In this document: in pieces, positions 32,044-43,819 of the stretch
How the letters are laid out: each line of letters begins with the position of its first letter
Position numbering within the stretch: the stretch's first letter is position 1
Origin: Glycine soja
Taxonomy: Eukaryota; Streptophyta; Magnoliopsida; Fabales; Fabaceae
Assembly: GCF_004193775.1 (NCBI RefSeq)
Contig: NC_041003.1
Coordinates: 30,308,263 to 30,372,262, forward strand
Direction: 5' to 3'
Length of the DNA stretch: 64,000 nt
Translations under genes and position numbers: made by a program
The notes under the pieces: model-generated
The model's database searches: none
What the model saw: only the letters and a program-made list of their open reading frames with translations
What the model was told of the DNA's origin: nothing

Positions 32044-33241
32044 TGAATTTTGATGAAAGGGTTGTGCCTCACTAATAGGATAGTTGAAGGTTTTAAGCTC
32101 TTGCAGCTTATTAAGTCCAGAGGGGTTGCCTCAAACACTATGGTTTACAACACTTTGATTCATGCACTTTGTAGGAATGGGGAGGTTGGGAGGGCTAGGA
32201 ATTTGATGAATGAGATGAAGGATCCCAATGATGTTACCTTTAATATTTTGATATTTGGGTATTATAAGGAAGGGAATTCAGTTTGGGCTCTTATCCTTCT
32301 GGAGAAGAGTTTTAGCATGGGGTTTGTACCTGATGTTGTAAGTGTCACTATGGTGTTGGAGATTCTGTGCAATGTTGGCTACACCATAGAGGCTGCTGAG
32401 GTTTTAGATAATTGAGAGCATGGGAGGTTTGCTAGATGTTGTGGCTTAAAACACCTTGATAAAGGGGTTTTGTGGAGCAGGGAAGGTGAAGGTTGGGCTT
32501 CATTTTTTGAAGCAGATGGAAAGCAAAGGTTGTCTTCCAAATGTGGATACCTATAATGTACTGATATCTGGTTTTTGTGAGTCGAAGATGTTGGATTTGG
32601 TTCTTGATCTTTTTAATGATATGAAAACAGATGGGATCAAATGGAACTTTGTTACATTTGACACAATAATCAGAGGTTTGTGTTCAGAAGGAAGAATTGA
32701 AGATGGTTTTTCTATTTTGGAGTCAATGGAGGAAAGCAAAGAAGGCTCTAGAGGGCACATCAATCCTTATAATAGCATAATATACGGCTTGTTAAAGCAA
32801 AATTGATTTGATGACACAACTGAGTTTCTAACAAAGATGGGGAACTTATTCCCTAGAGTTGTTGAAAAAAGCTTGATGATTTTTTAGCACTGCAAGAAGG
32901 GGTCTATTGAGGATGCAGAGAGGTTGTGTGATCAGATGATTGATGAAGGTGGAATTTCAAGTATTCTAGTTTATAACTGCCTTGTACATGGATTTTCCCA
33001 ACAAGGTCGCATCTGAGAGGCAGTTGAGTTGATGAATGAAATGATTGCTAATAACCGTTTTCCCATTCCATCTACATTCAATGTTGTCATCAGTTGAGGG
33101 TGCCTTGAAGTTGGTGGAAGAAATCACTGCAAGAGGTTGTGTACACAATACAGAAACTTACAGTTCCTTGATTGATGTCCTATGTAGGAATGAGAACCTT
33201 TAGAAAGCCATGTAGGTCTTTATGGAAATGATAGACAAGGG
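32044..33241 (+). pseudogene. pentatricopeptide repeat (PPR) protein relic
   Basis: PPR proteins bind organelle RNA with tandem 35-residue helical repeats. Here P-type repeats are clear: [81 protein letters not shown] and TYSSLIDVLCRN, spread over about ten repeats. The first part (32050-32415) ends in a stop, and the next (32456-32806) is in another frame. Downstream there are further in-frame stops (for example near 32804, 32887 and 33015) and a small deletion around 33095. The N-terminus, including any transit peptide, is missing. At 33241 the coding sequence is cut by a repeat beginning TGTGACATCC. It is a decayed copy or gene fragment; the parent locus is not in the window. Confidence 0.85.
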
Positions 33242-35609
33242 TGTGACATCCTGGAAATTTCTACCCGGAATTTTTGAAAACGATGTATTTTGAATGACTA
33301 TATATATATAAGTATTATTCAGTGTATATGCATATATGTTCTTGGTAGAAGTAGGAATAGTGGGGGCAAGATACGCGGGTTAGGCTAATTAAGGAAGAGA
33401 AATCCATAACTGAGAGGTTATGGGTTAATTCTTAATTAATTAGTCTAAAAAAAATTATCGTTTTGCGTGCGACTTAAAATTTAACGAAACCAACCTCTGA
33501 ACCACGCTCGGGGTTTTATTCTAAGCGTTTTGATATATATATTAGTTACTTTCGAAAACTGGCCCCGCCGGACGCAGAGAAACGCGAGGAACTGGAATCA
33601 GAGAAACGGCACCCAAACCGAGGCAGGATTTTAGCGTTTCAAAGGTCAGATTTTTCTCACTTTTTGTGGCTGAGTATGGATCACAATCAAAAGAGAAAGT
33701 GGGCCCTTTTTGCTCCACTCAAATGGAGACATGCGGCATAGCTTAAATAAAATAATAATAAAAGAGGAAAAAGCCTTTAAAAATTAAAAAGCAACTCTCT
33801 CTCTCTTCACTCAGCCCAAATTTCAGACAGCTCTTTCTCTCCCTCTCCCTCACGTTGCTTTTCTTTCTCCCTCATTCTCCATTGAAGCTCCAAACAAAGC
33901 TTCAACCTTTGGTGCCCATTTCTGCTCCAAATCGTGAAAGGAGGGCATTTTCGGAGTCGTGAAGCGCGTCTCTACGTGTGGGACTTCGAAATTTCAGGTT
34001 TGGGTGGACTTCTTTCTCCTTTGATTTTCGTGGGTATGGGGTTTTGGGAGATATGATGGGTAGTTTTGCTAAGTTTTTGCTTCATGATAGTTATTTGTGA
34101 AGGAAATTGTTGAAAGCATGTTGAACTTGCCATGTTTGGATGAGTTAAACATACCCATTCAGTTTTAGGGTTTTTATGATGATGCTTGTGACGTTTATGT
34201 GCTGAAATTGCTTATGGAAAATTGTTAGAGATGAAGGGTAGAGTTAACCTAGGGTTAGAAAGTGAGAATGTGGTGTTATGAGTGTAAAAAGAGTGAGGCT
34301 ATGAGAGTTGGAAGGTTAAATCTGGATTCTGTGGTAAATGGAGGTTAAAGTGAGTTAATCCTAGCTTGAAATGTCATTTAGGACTTATGAGAAAGCTTGG
34401 ACTGTGCTAGAGAGAAAAACAAATGACCAAAGTGAACCAAGAGCCATTTCTAGGGCAAAATTGGGTGTTGAGGAGTCAAATTTTGATTCGGTGGAATTTT
34501 AGGTGTAAATCCAGTTTGAGAAAGTTTAGATTGAGGTTATAGACTTGTGTGAGGTGAGAGTTTGCTCCAAATTTACCTCATTCTCAATTTCACTTCTCAA
34601 GCCTAGAAAATCCATTAAATTGAGGGGTTTTGGACACCTAGATTTTGTGCTGCTGTGGTTTGAAGCTTGACTTTGGTTTAGACATGATTGATACATGATT
34701 TGGGACTTGTAGGATTTGATTTGGGCAAGATTGGATGAGGGGAAGTGTGGTTTTCGAAATCTGCACTTTGTGCAGATTTTTGCTGTGAAATTGTGCAGCA
34801 GAATTTTGCACAAGTGCAGAAAAATGCTATGCAATTGCTGGTTGTGGAAAGAGCAGTCCAGAATGCGTTCTGGATGTTTGCTAGTAGATCCCAACGGTCA
34901 AAATGTAGGCTTATGTACTAGAGACTTCCAGTAAAATTTTGGAGTCGATCCAACGGTTAACGAATTTGAACGAAGGAATTGTTACTGGGGTTTTTAAGTG
35001 AGAAAAGATGTGATTTTGGTTGGTGTTTCGGCAGAGTTTTCTGCCTTTGCTCTGTTTTCTGGGCTGTGATAGTTTGTGCTGTTTGAATGTTGTATTACTT
35101 GGATGTTGGGGAAGCTTGGGAGGATTGATGGGGACCCGGTGTTGAGAGAAATGAGGATATGAGCTACGTGGGAGTACGTGAGCTCAGTTGGAGGTGGGCA
35201 ACAGGGGATGGTGGGTTTATGCGCGATTTGTGGATGTGGAAAACTTGTTGTGCACCATCGCCCGACCGCCACCTAGTACCACATGTGATGGGTACCCCAT
35301 AATCCTACAAGCTTGAGATGAGGAAGTGTAGAAGGGTGAAACTTCCTGCTTTTATTCGTTGACCACAGAGTGGTACCTGGAGATATGTCGCGGGGGTCAG
35401 GAGACCTTGGGAACGTCAGGTGGGGTGCTATTGCCCAAATCCAAGCTTGACCAATCCCGACCCAACCCGGGCATAGTCGATCAGTGAGAACCTGTGATGT
35501 ACCTAAACAGGCGAGCTCCTGGCAGTCAACAGATAAAAGGAACAAAGACCACAAAGCAAGGAGGCTTGTGGTGGCTGGCCAGCTATGAACTTGATTCATA
35601 TGTGAGATA

Positions 35610-36020
35610 TGGCCTCTGGTAATCGATTACCAAGGGTGGGTAATCGATTACAAGGCTTAAAAATGAAGATAGGAGGCTAAGATGGTCTCTGGTAATCGAT
35701 TACCAAGGGGTGTAATCGATTACCAGGCTTGAAAATGAGGTCAGGAAGCTAGGGAAGCCTCTGGTAATCGATTACCAAGGGGTGTAATTGATTACCAGGC
35801 TTAAAAAGGGAACTGGGAGATGGTGGAGGCCTCTGGTAATCGATTACCAGCCTGTGTAATCGATTACACAGAGGAATGGGTCACTGGTAATCGATTACCA
35901 GGTATGTGTAATCGATTACATAGTGCATTTTTGTAGATTTCATGTCCTAAGGCTGTGTAATTCGAATTTAGCCTCTGGTAATCGATTACCAAGGCTATGT
36001 AATCGATTACTAGAGATGAA
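35610..36020. repeat. tandem cluster of TGGTAATCGATTACCA palindromes
   Basis: Perfect 16-bp palindromes lie at 35617, 35690, 35762, 35834, 35885 and 35976. Each is followed 8-12 bp later by a second TAATCGATTA-type core, inside units of about 50-90 bp that begin CTCTGG or CACTGG. The same motif recurs in the LTRs at 43820 and 54803. Confidence 0.9.
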
Positions 36021-36257
36021 AAGCCTTAAGATACCCCTTTTAATTGCATGTAGTGGTTATGAGACGCATTGTGTTGCGGCATAGTTAGATTCTTGTGAAA
36101 GAGTCTACCCCTTTCTTTTTCTTCCTTGTAGATCGTGATGGCGGCGCAACTAATCCATGATCGAGTAGAGATGGAGTGCCTAGAGGGAGCTTGGGAGACC
36201 CTCAAAGGCAACATGAGGTGCCGATTTTGAGGCACGATTCAATTCACGGCTACTTCA

Positions 36258-36569
36258 TTGGTGCATCCAGATGAACCGGCGCGTACGCTTCAGCGCACTG
36301 TAGAGTGGATACTACCCACGCCTACACCATATCGTCTAGTGGAGCCAGCCCAAGTGATCGAGGTGACGTCGTCCGAGGAAGACCCTGAGGAGGATCTTGA
36401 GGAGCTACCTCTCGAGCCTGCTGGGGATGCTCTTGACTTTCTAGAGGGTGATGAGGACCCACTCCCGAAGGTGGATTCTCCTGAGGAAGTCATGTCGGCA
36501 TCTGAGGCAGACTCTACGGAGGATAGTGGCCCGAGAGAGATGGCGACCAGTGGAGGCTCTTCATCATAG
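36258..36569 (+). CDS. hypothetical acidic protein, 103 aa
   Basis: An ORF from GTGCATCCAGATGAACC, opened by a non-ATG start, inside an unclassified repeat. The product is strongly acidic (EEDPEEDLEELPLEPA; many Glu, Asp, Ser and Pro) with no known domain. The 5' context shows a related upstream reading (MAAQLIHDRVEMEC from an ATG near 36138) that is closed by TGA at about 36228. It may be the degraded end of an element gag-like or accessory ORF. I do not recognise it; treat it as unproven. Confidence 0.25.
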   Translation: MVHPDEPARTLQRTVEWILPTPTPYRLVEPAQVIEVTSSEEDPEEDLEELPLEPAGDALDFLEGDEDPLPKVDSPEEVMSASEADSTEDSGPREMATSGGSSS

Positions 36570-36920
36570 TGGACGGTTCCATGGATTAGTTTTGTATACT
36601 TTTTGAGGGTGGGTGTATCTAGGACTAACTGTTAGGTTTACTCTTTTGTTTTGTATGGGTAGACCTGTTGTATAGGAATTTGATGATTGTATACATGTGG
36701 CTGAAGCCATCACTGTGGACACCTTTGCTCTGGATGACACTATATATATTTTGTAAAACTCCCATATTTTGGACAGCTTTAAATGATGAATGTATTTATG
36801 ATCAATCTTGTTATTTGAGAAGAAAGCATTTGCAACTTTATTTGTAAAAGAGTTTATCGACCGTATTTTATTCTTCTATTTTCACGTGACGACCTAAAGT
36901 AATGATTGGTATATTCTTCC

Positions 36921-37535
36921 TTTTGAAACAGCAAATTAGTTTATAGATTATGATCGGTAAGAAAGAAATGACTCCGAATAGAGTTGTGAACTGGCCATTC
37001 AGGACTCTATAGTGAGGATTTTCCTTCTAAACCTAGTTATGGTGAAAAGAGAAAGAAATGAAAAAAGAAAAAGAAAAAGAAGCCCAAAAAAATTTACCAT
37101 GGTTTTTGTTATTTAAATTATTACTATCAAACCAGTCATTAATTTAGGGACGCCACAAAGGGCATCCTTCCTGACCAATTTATTTGGAATTCAATGCTAC
37201 TTAGGCTAACCTCAGAAAGACATTTCAGCAAGAATATGCTCAACATAGATGACATACTCTAGTACTCCTCGAGTGGATTGTGCAAACTCTGCCCCACAAT
37301 CAATTTCTTAGCTTCACACTCTTAATACTCTCTAACTTGTTAAAATGTATTTAGGGTTTCGGGTATTGTTTATTTGGAGGAAAAAGGAAATCGGTGTAGA
37401 ATTCAATCAATTGTTTTTAAATCTAACACCAAGGAATTGCTGTAATCAAGGATAATTAGTCTTCGACACATATACATGTATATATATAAGTATGGTACTA
37501 GTATATGTGTATGTAAATACTGAGACAAAAGTCAA

Positions 37536-37582
<47 letters not shown>

Positions 37583-38965
37583 CTAGTCTATACATACTGG
37601 AGTTGCTATAATCAAAGAACTTCCCCAGCAAGGCCAATTAGCATTAGTAAATGATAACCTGAAAATAAAAAGCATAGACCAATTAGCCACAATGTATTTA
37701 AAGCCTTTTATCAACTATGACAAGCAGGAAGAAGTATTATTTATATACATCTTTAACACCAATAATATATGTATAATGATAAAGTTAACGTGGTTGTTGA
37801 ATCTCTAGAATAAACACTTATGAAAACGTTATTACTACTATTATTCATATAATTGCATGCCTTTACCTTTTTTCTTTTAGACTTTTGGTAAAAAAATTGG
37901 TAAGCTGGAATTGTACCTTCCAAACCTGTCCCTAATACTTTTCTTGGTGACTAACACAATGATCACTAGCCAACTTGAGTCTTCAAGTCCAACTGTCCAT
38001 CATACCAAACACATATAAAAGTTTTAAAAAGGACTGAAGTAGTAAATGATTCTCGCACCCATGTACAAATATCAACAATACAACTCAAATGTCACCATCA
38101 AAAAAATTTCAAGAAAGGTCAATGTGACAGACTTATAGCCCTGGTGAGTTGTAATAGTATCACAACAACAAGCATAGATAGCAACCTAAACAAGAACACC
38201 TTCGAGTGTGAGGCTAGAAACAAAGCTGATGCAAGAAAATATCACATGGAAGACACTAGGAATAAATTTTGAAGTTCAAGGCAATAATCTAAAGTCCTTG
38301 ACAAATGTACAAGACATATTACTCGGTTGCCAACTATCTAGCTGATAACAAACATCACCGAACTTCTAATTGATCTATAAATCATGGATACCAATAAACA
38401 CATTAGGCTACCTTCTTGCACTAGCACAACACATTATTATGTTTATTCAAGCTCATGTAGCATAAATAAACATAATTGACCATGGCACAAGTCCACTAGC
38501 AAGAGTAATCAAGCCTTGATCATACAAATCAAATTACAACAACAAAGTTCGAATCTAAATCAATGAACCATAGAACAAAGATATTAAATGGCATGCAATG
38601 TTCTAATTTTCCTATCACCCTCACAAAATCTCTCATATTTAATGGCCATTTGATCCATATACCCAAAGAGAATATTTTTACTTGGGCATGCAAGTTTACA
38701 AAATCTTAGTAGCTAATTCATATGTCACTAGAGAAACATATTAATTGCAGTAACCTATAGAAAAAAGATGTTATTAGTTCTGTCACTAGAACCTGGGCAT
38801 TCTCTAGTTCTTGATGACTATTGTTGACACACTTTGACTATGCCTTAACCTGTAATAAAAGAAATTAAGTCTAATCTCTGTTCGTAATTAACCATGGACA
38901 TGTTCATGCTTGTATCTTGCAAAAAATAATAATGTCCTATGACCGATTTCATTTACTCATCTGGT
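36921..38965. other. AT-rich intergenic DNA with (TA)n microsatellite
   Basis: No domain-bearing ORF on either strand. An alternating TA tract of about 38 bp lies near 37540-37577, and it generates a spurious minus ORF rich in Ile/Tyr. Confidence 0.5.
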
Positions 38966-40381
38966 TGTTTTTCACTTCCGGCAAGTGCACCGGATTGCAC
39001 AAGTAGTATAAAATGGTAAGAACCGAGTACCGAACTCTCGGGGAACTTGTGTTACTTGGTAAGCTATTTCAATGAATAAGTGTTTGGTGTGAAAATCTAA
39101 GTGCGAATATGAACAGGTATGTAAACTATCTATGCAAAAAGGAACATCACGCAAGAGAAATGATGTGTAAAAACAAGTAGAAAACGCGTTGGTCTTCCTA
39201 ATAGGTGTCTAATGCTAAAAGGATATTTTCTATCTAACAATGTTCATGTGTTCCTATGGTGTCTCTTGAGATGCTAAACCCCGATGTCTTGTGATAGTCT
39301 AGCCTAGTCCTGATCAAGCATCGTCCGCAGATGTCTCTTGTTGGACTAAACTCGACTAGGACTGCATTAAGACAAACATACTGCGACTAAATTATCACAC
39401 CCCGATTCCTTATGATAGTACGACAACTTAGCCCTGTCCTATCAAGGTCATCAGAATCAGACCAGTTTCCACTATTGAATGACCCTAACAAAGCATGCAT
39501 CTACGTGATCAAGGTAAAGGCATACTAGAATGAAAAGCTGATAGCACAGAGAACACACAAAACATCATTAAATAGATAAAAATATATTTACATCAAGTAC
39601 CTACAAGGAAGATCCAACAGAGGATTTTAGCTTTCCATAACCAGGAAGCCTCCTTTACAACAAAGAGAAGAACAAGATGAAAGATTGCAAAAATACAAGT
39701 GGTGAGGATGTCTCCTTCACCTCTAGGATCTCACAACCACTCACAAACTCATCTCAAGCTCTTAGAAAGGCTTCCGCTTCGAGCTCTGGTCTCTGTAGAT
39801 CTTCACACAGAAAAATCTCTCAAAACTCTATGGAACTTGGACCTTTCTCTCTCTAGAATCACTAGACATGCAAAGCTTCAGCTCTCAGCCCAAACTCCCT
39901 TGAGAAAATCTGATTTCAGGCTTAAATATGTGGCCTTGTTCATGCTCATGCGCTTAGCGCAATTCTAAACCGCTTAGCGCTCATAAGTGAATTTCGGCTT
40001 AGCGCGCTTATCTCACTTAGCGGATGGACTAAAGCGGTGCGCTTAGTGAGATGAAGCGGTGCGCTCAGCGAACCTGTACAGCTCATCTTCTTCCAGATTC
40101 ATCCCCGTGCTTAGCCATTGAGTGTTGCGATTAGCGGACGCTCGCTAAGCCAGCAGATTGGTTTAGCGAGAAGGTGAAAAACAACACTTTTTAAAGTTGC
40201 CTAATTAACCTGAAATTGAGAGAAAATGATTATTAAACACACAAAATGGAAGTACTAAGTATTTATTACCTATACTTAACAGAAAGTACTTATAATACTA
40301 CAAAATAACCATAAACTGGGGAAGTTTGATACAATTTACACAGGTTTTATACACAAAAGTTAGGCGTATTCATCAACTAAC
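38966..40381 (-). repeat. LTR with GCGCTTAGCGC motifs, probably solo
   Basis: On the minus strand it begins TGTTAGTTGATGAATACGCC at 40381 and ends near GGAAGTGAAAAACA at 38966. It shares the AAAATAACCATAAACTGGGGAA block, the CCGCAGATGTCTC-type block (39330) and a cluster of GCTTAGCG words (39948-40165) with the Athila-like LTR at 24309-25532. No PBS or coding region adjoins it. Flanks CTGGT and GTTGT agree at only three of five positions, so the left border is uncertain by a few bases. Confidence 0.6.
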
Positions 40382-40689
40382 AGTTGTAAACTGGACATTT
40401 CCACAACATAGTAATAGTACTTTCATGGAAATATCGTAGTATGCTAGCCCATCAAGGATGTAGGAAATATGCCTCCTACTCAACCATCCATCCATCCATC
40501 CATAAAAGGCTAAATTTGACCATCAATAATACATTACAACACAATGATAGAGACATGTACATGAAAGCAACGACCAGAAAATCACTACAAGTAGTCACAA
40601 CACCACATATAATAAGTTAACAAAAAGAAACAGGGTTTCTAAGACAATAGGTTACACTTTTCAGGGTTTCTAAGACAATAGGTTACACT

Positions 40690-40870
40690 GATTCTACATG
40701 ATATTGTTGTCCCCTCACATTCAATTCATTCTGCCCATCTCTCATAAACCTCTTTGGCCTAAACTCAAAAGGGTTCTCCCAATGATTGGGATCCCTACCA
40801 ATAGCCCAAACATTCACAAATAATCGTGTCTTTGCTAGAATATCATACCCACAAATCATCTTCATTTTGG
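40690..40870 (-). pseudogene. cytochrome P450 exon fragment, CYP93-like
   Basis: P450s are haem monooxygenases. About 55 residues on the minus strand match the region between the K-helix and the haem loop: [17 protein letters not shown], then [15 protein letters not shown] and RPKRF. The last is the PERF motif with Glu replaced by Lys. Homology ends at VRGQQYH, before the haem-binding Cys loop. The wording is close to soybean CYP93A-type enzymes of the isoflavonoid and pterocarpan branch, but such a short piece cannot fix the subfamily. It is far too short to function. It sits in a 2.5-kb island of host gene debris. Confidence 0.8.
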
Positions 40871-41496
40871 TTATTAAAATGCATATACTACACATCCATT
40901 CATGTGAAAAAGGTGCTTATACTACATTGATCTATCAAAGGTACTATAGCATAGAGAAACCTCACACTCTAACATACATTTTATGATTAACCTGGGTTGG
41001 CTAGGGTTGATAGGTGGATATGTGTATACAAACTAAGGTGCTTTTAATAGAATTAAACCCAATTCGCAGTGATATATTTATGGCATCATTAAAATAAGTC
41101 CAAAGACTAGCCACAAACACTGTGGGTGCAGTTGAGTGTCGACAAGAACAATGTGGGTCTCTACTCCCACACCAAGATGGATAAATAAGTCCAACAACAA
41201 CAATGTGGGTCTCTACAACCATGTCCTTATAAAAAGTAGAAGACAACGACAATGAATGAAGACATGAAGCTTACCTCGAGTGGCAGCGACAGTGGCAGCG
41301 AGAAGCAACACGGAGTGGGAGTGAGAAAGAAGATTTGTGATATGGTGGAGGCGGCACAAAACTGCGATGAAGATGATGACGTGGAGGCAACACAAAGCTG
41401 CAATGCACATGAAGAAACGCTACAGACATATGTTAGTGAATTAGGGTGTGGAGCCAATCATATTTTAAAAAATTAAGTTCATTAACATTTGTTTTC

Positions 41497-41810
41497 TAAA
41501 AAAACCGATGTTAAAGAAGTGATGTTAACGTTAACATGGGTTTTTTTTTAAAAAAAAAACATTATGTTAACTTATCATTTACCAACATCAGTTTTTGGAC
41601 AAACCGATGTTAACGAACATTATGAAGTGATTTTAACATTGGTTTTTATAAAAACCGATGTTAATCTACTGTGTTAACATCGGTTATTTGAAAAGCTGAT
41701 GTTAATAAAGTCATGTTATTTACCATTATGCCGCCACATTTTTGTTAACATCGGTTTTTGATAAAACTGATGTTAAGTTAGCGTTGTTAAATCTACACTT
41801 TGTAGTAGTG
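41497..41810. mobile_element. terminus of a CACTA-type transposon
   Basis: Reading inward from 41810, the minus strand gives CACTACTACAAAGTGTAG, a CACTA terminus. Behind it are at least four subterminal dyads of the form TTAACATCGGTTTTT facing AAAAACCGATGTTAA (about 41505-41540, 41580-41610, 41635-41700 and 41745-41775). Subterminal repeats of this kind are transposase binding sites in CACTA elements. Bases 41811-41813 (AGA) would be the 3-bp target duplication. The opposite end was not found, so this may be a truncated copy. Confidence 0.75.
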
Positions 41811-42069
41811 AGAAGAAGAGAGAGAGAGAGAGAGAGAAGAAAAAGAGAGAGGAAATATTTATTTTAATATTCTTTGGGTATAACAAGGTTGTGAGTTGAG
41901 AGAGTGTTTGTAATTAAACATTTGTTTATAACTTTTTCTTTACAATAAAATATCTGCAGCAGTCCAGAGACATAGACATAATTAATTAGTCAAACTTCTT
42001 TATCAATTGTACAAATATTCAGCATATATTATGTTTCTTACTTATTTGATGATAGAAAATTTTGCGTAA

Positions 42070-42928
42070 TTTGCCCAATAGATTCCCCTCCAGGAAAGCA
42101 TGGGCATAGATGAGGGAACAACACTAGAAGGAATTCAAAATTTTGCCCAACAAATGTGGCCTAGCCGAAGTGATCAATTTTGGTATCTACACACCCATGC
42201 ATATAATTTCTTGCTTCTAAATCAATTATTTATTTTACGTGATCATGCATGTAGTATTCATGATTTTATTATTAAGAGTAGTATAAAATAATTTTAAATT
42301 ATCATTCAATTATAAATCATTATTTGTATGATTTTAAAGGTAATTATTATAAAAATCAATAAACTTAATTTGTAATTGAATAATAATTTCAAACTATTTT
42401 ACATTGTACCATTTTTTTCTATTATTAAGTGTGTATTTGTGAAGTCGTTAATGGAACACAACATAGAAGCAACACCCAGATTACTTTGGCATTTTTCAAT
42501 GGAACATGAAACTTTTCCATTAAACGTGATTTCAATGTGTTTCCAAATACGGTCTAAATACTAATATTTTTAATTATTATCCTCTTTTTTGTTGTGGATT
42601 TATCTAGTAAATATATATTTGAGTATACAAAGCTAGCTGAAGCACTGAATCGGATGGTGGTGAGAATGATATTTGAAAGTTTATGGTCTTTTGGAGCACT
42701 ATGACACATTCATAGGATCTACAAGTTATCTCTTTAGGCTTTTGGCACACAAAGCACCAGAACAGGTTGAGTGTCGACTACGTTTTGTGTCTCACATTGA
42801 TAAGAGCTTCACAATAATTCTTCATCAAAATCATGTCAATGCACTCATGGTGGAGACAAGGAATGGTAACTAGATTGATGTTGAATTATCTTCACCTACT
42901 TGCTTTGTCGTCATGGCAGATGATGCAT
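42070..42928 (+). pseudogene. 2-oxoglutarate/Fe(II) dioxygenase relic
   Basis: Family role: iron-dependent oxygenation using 2-oxoglutarate. Exon-like piece 1 (about 42070-42180) reads ESMGIDEGTTLEG, then FAQQMWPSRSDQF. Piece 2 (about 42640-42928) reads LNRMVVRMIFES, YDTFIGSTSYLFRLLAHKAP, then FVSHIDKSFTIILHQN. The latter carries the His-x-Asp iron-ligand pair (HID). FVVMADDA follows. An AT-rich interval of about 450 bp between them looks like an intron. A frameshift lies near 42690-42700, and a TAG replaces the expected Trp codon near 42872. The reading ends exactly where a Copia LTR starts (42929). The wording resembles the AOP/GSL-type clade of these enzymes; that is my inference. Confidence 0.78.
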
Positions 42929-43515
42929 GTTGGGATTCAATTCCAAATGTTGGGATTCAATCAATCAGCCTAATTTGATTCTAAGAGACAATCATCAATC
43001 CTAGCCACATGTTTTCTATTCATGTAGAGAGAAATTACTATACAAAGATGAATAGAAACCCTTTGTATTCCCATACTCAAAATCATGATGAAAACTAAAT
43101 GCGGAAGCGTACCTGGATTAGCCATAATGGAATGATGATGAAAGGTTGATAAAAAGATTGGTTTTATGATCTTCCAAATGTAGAGAGCCCTTTTCTTCTC
43201 TTTCTCTGAATTTTTTCTCTTCTGACGGGATAAAAAGAAAAGCGAAACTGTACGCATTGCTCTCTACAAATGGGGACCATAACCTCTTATATTGGTAATT
43301 CTCATCAGTTACCCCAAATTTGATAATTATAATTTGGCCCCTCATCAAATTATAATATCACTAATGGTATCTACACAATTAGCCTTTCATGACATATATG
43401 CCCTTAGCCATAATTTTATATTGATTATACCAGTTTAATATTTTGGCTAATAAAATAATGGCCTTAACTCATTCAATTATGTGATATATATATGTATGAC
43501 CCAAAATTGTTAACA
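42929..43515 (-). repeat. 3' LTR of the minus-strand Copia element
   Basis: On the minus strand it starts TGTTAACAATTTTGGG at 43515, directly after the PPT-like GTGACCAGTGGGAGAT (43516-43531), and ends in CCCAACA at 42929. A 20-bp duplication at the end (TGTTGGGATTCAA at 42929 and 42949) leaves two possible ends. It contains no gene. Confidence 0.75.
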
Positions 43516-43819
43516 ATCTCCCACTGGTCACAAATATATATATATATATATATATATCCTTACAATCTTTATGAATGTGTTAGACTTTATGAGCTCAAAA
43601 TTTGCCATTACCTACCTTGAGCATATTCCAAAAATCTTGTCCATTGATTACATCTATACATAGAACCAAAGTAGTTTTCATTGTATCAATCACAACTAAA
43701 CTCATCAATGATCACTAATGTTGATAGAATCAAATGACATAGATTCATCATGAAATGTGTAGCATGAAAATTACGTGAAGGTGGCCTGTACATGTCTATT
43801 TTCAACTGGTCCTACTTTA

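Larger units (their letters stand above)
33242..36920. repeat. unclassified repeat-like insertion in the PPR relic
   Basis: Begins TGTGACATCCTGG exactly where PPR homology stops (preceded by AAGGG). It contains a CT-rich leader-like stretch (33795-33880), a segment with six pairs of TGGTAATCGATTACCA-type palindromes (35610-36020) and a short acidic ORF (36258-36569). No reverse transcriptase, integrase or transposase motif was seen, and I could not find a matching right terminus. The right end given is approximate. A non-autonomous LTR element is the best guess. Confidence 0.4.

Noticed and set aside
34526..35599. Several 90-120 codon minus ORFs in the unclassified repeat
   Set aside because: No recognisable domain, overlapping ORFs on both strands, no conserved start; not enough to call genes.
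37446..37637. Minus ORF with a long Ile/Tyr run
   Set aside because: Produced by the (TA)n microsatellite.
41252..41476. 74-codon acidic plus ORF near the CACTA terminus
   Set aside because: No recognisable domain and no homologue in the window; could be CACTA cargo but not supportable.
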